From CAZGVW01 sp964529265 (GTDB lineage: Bacteria > Planctomycetota > Phycisphaerae > Phycisphaerales > UBA1924): a stretch of 5,241 nt of DNA. Position 1 is the first letter of the stretch. The number at the start of each line of letters is the position of its first letter. The DNA lies in NCBI GenBank assembly GCA_964529265.1, contig CAZGVW010000129.1, positions 1 through 5,241 on the forward strand. Direction: 5' to 3'. Position numbers and translations under genes: made by a program. The notes under the pieces are model-generated. The model saw only the letters and a program-made list of their open reading frames with translations. It did no database searches and was not told where the DNA came from. Shown here piece by piece: positions 5,136-5,241 of this stretch.

Positions 5136-5241
5136 TGGGGGCTCCCCCGCGGTGGGGGGGTGCACCACCAGTCACCACCCCCCCCCCCCCGAACCGCGGC
5201 CGGGGGGGGTGGGGGGGAGGGGGGCCAAGGGGGCGGGCGGG
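5136..5241. other. Low-complexity poly-C/poly-G tail, possibly low-quality sequence
   Basis: This stretch holds a run of 13 C (5178-5190), 8 G (5202-5209), 7 G (5211-5217), 6 G (5219-5224) and several further G runs, plus CACCACC twice (5163-5169 and 5173-5179). Nothing like it occurs elsewhere in the window, and it reverses the C-rich bias of the plus strand. I see no gene in it. Contig-end sequencing error or poly-G artefact is the simplest reading; a real G-rich, quadruplex-forming region is the alternative. Confidence 0.6.

Noticed and set aside
5017..5178. Extension of sucD to the upstream ATG at 5178
   Set aside because: The 54 extra residues are Gly/Arg/Pro-rich with no family similarity, while MAILINGSTRVICQG at 5016 matches the usual SucD N-terminus.
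5136..5241. CRISPR-like or mobile-element end suggested by the short repeats near the right edge
   Set aside because: The repeats are homopolymer runs and two 7-base copies. There is no regular repeat-spacer pattern, no terminal inverted repeat and no transposase.

Overview
The window comes from a GC-rich bacterial chromosome, most likely a planctomycete of the class Phycisphaerae. The best clue is the secreted protein at 938-1996, which ends in the short double dockerin-like module (DLDGDG...DLALLLGSWG, then DFDGGG...DLALLLGAWG) abundant in that group. A dCache-HAMP-SpoIIE phosphatase and a YqaA-type membrane protein close to planctomycete versions fit this. The assignment rests on remembered family patterns, not a search.

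Layout from left to right. (1) 1-695, minus: a VTT/YqaA (DedA-like) membrane protein whose C-terminus runs off the left edge. (2) 696-937: a divergent intergenic region with good ribosome binding sites on both sides. (3) 938-1996, plus: an exported six-bladed beta-propeller protein with a C-terminal dockerin-like repeat pair. (4) 1997-2086: two hairpins sharing the same arm sequence, the second a good intrinsic terminator candidate. (5) 2087-3994, plus: a membrane-bound RsbU-type PP2C phosphatase with an extracytoplasmic dCache sensor. (6) 3995-4038: a 44-base convergent junction with a 9-base tandem repeat and no convincing terminator. (7) 4039-5016, minus: sucD, the succinyl-CoA ligase alpha subunit, with three extra loops relative to the E. 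coli enzyme and no sucC directly upstream. (8) 5017-5241: non-coding sequence that decays into poly-C and poly-G runs and looks like a low-quality or contig-end sequence.

The four genes do not form a pathway. They are a divergent pair, a same-strand pair separated by a terminator, and a convergent pair. A shared feature is strand composition. Plus-strand genes use C-ending codons and minus-strand genes use G-ending codons, so the plus strand is C-rich almost throughout. This suggests the plus strand is the lagging strand here. I see no CRISPR array, mobile element, RNA gene or defence system, and no convincing new multi-gene system. The points most worth a second look are the degenerate second dockerin loop, the sensor domain of the phosphatase, the split sucC/sucD arrangement with SucD insertions, and the paired hairpins at 2002-2058.
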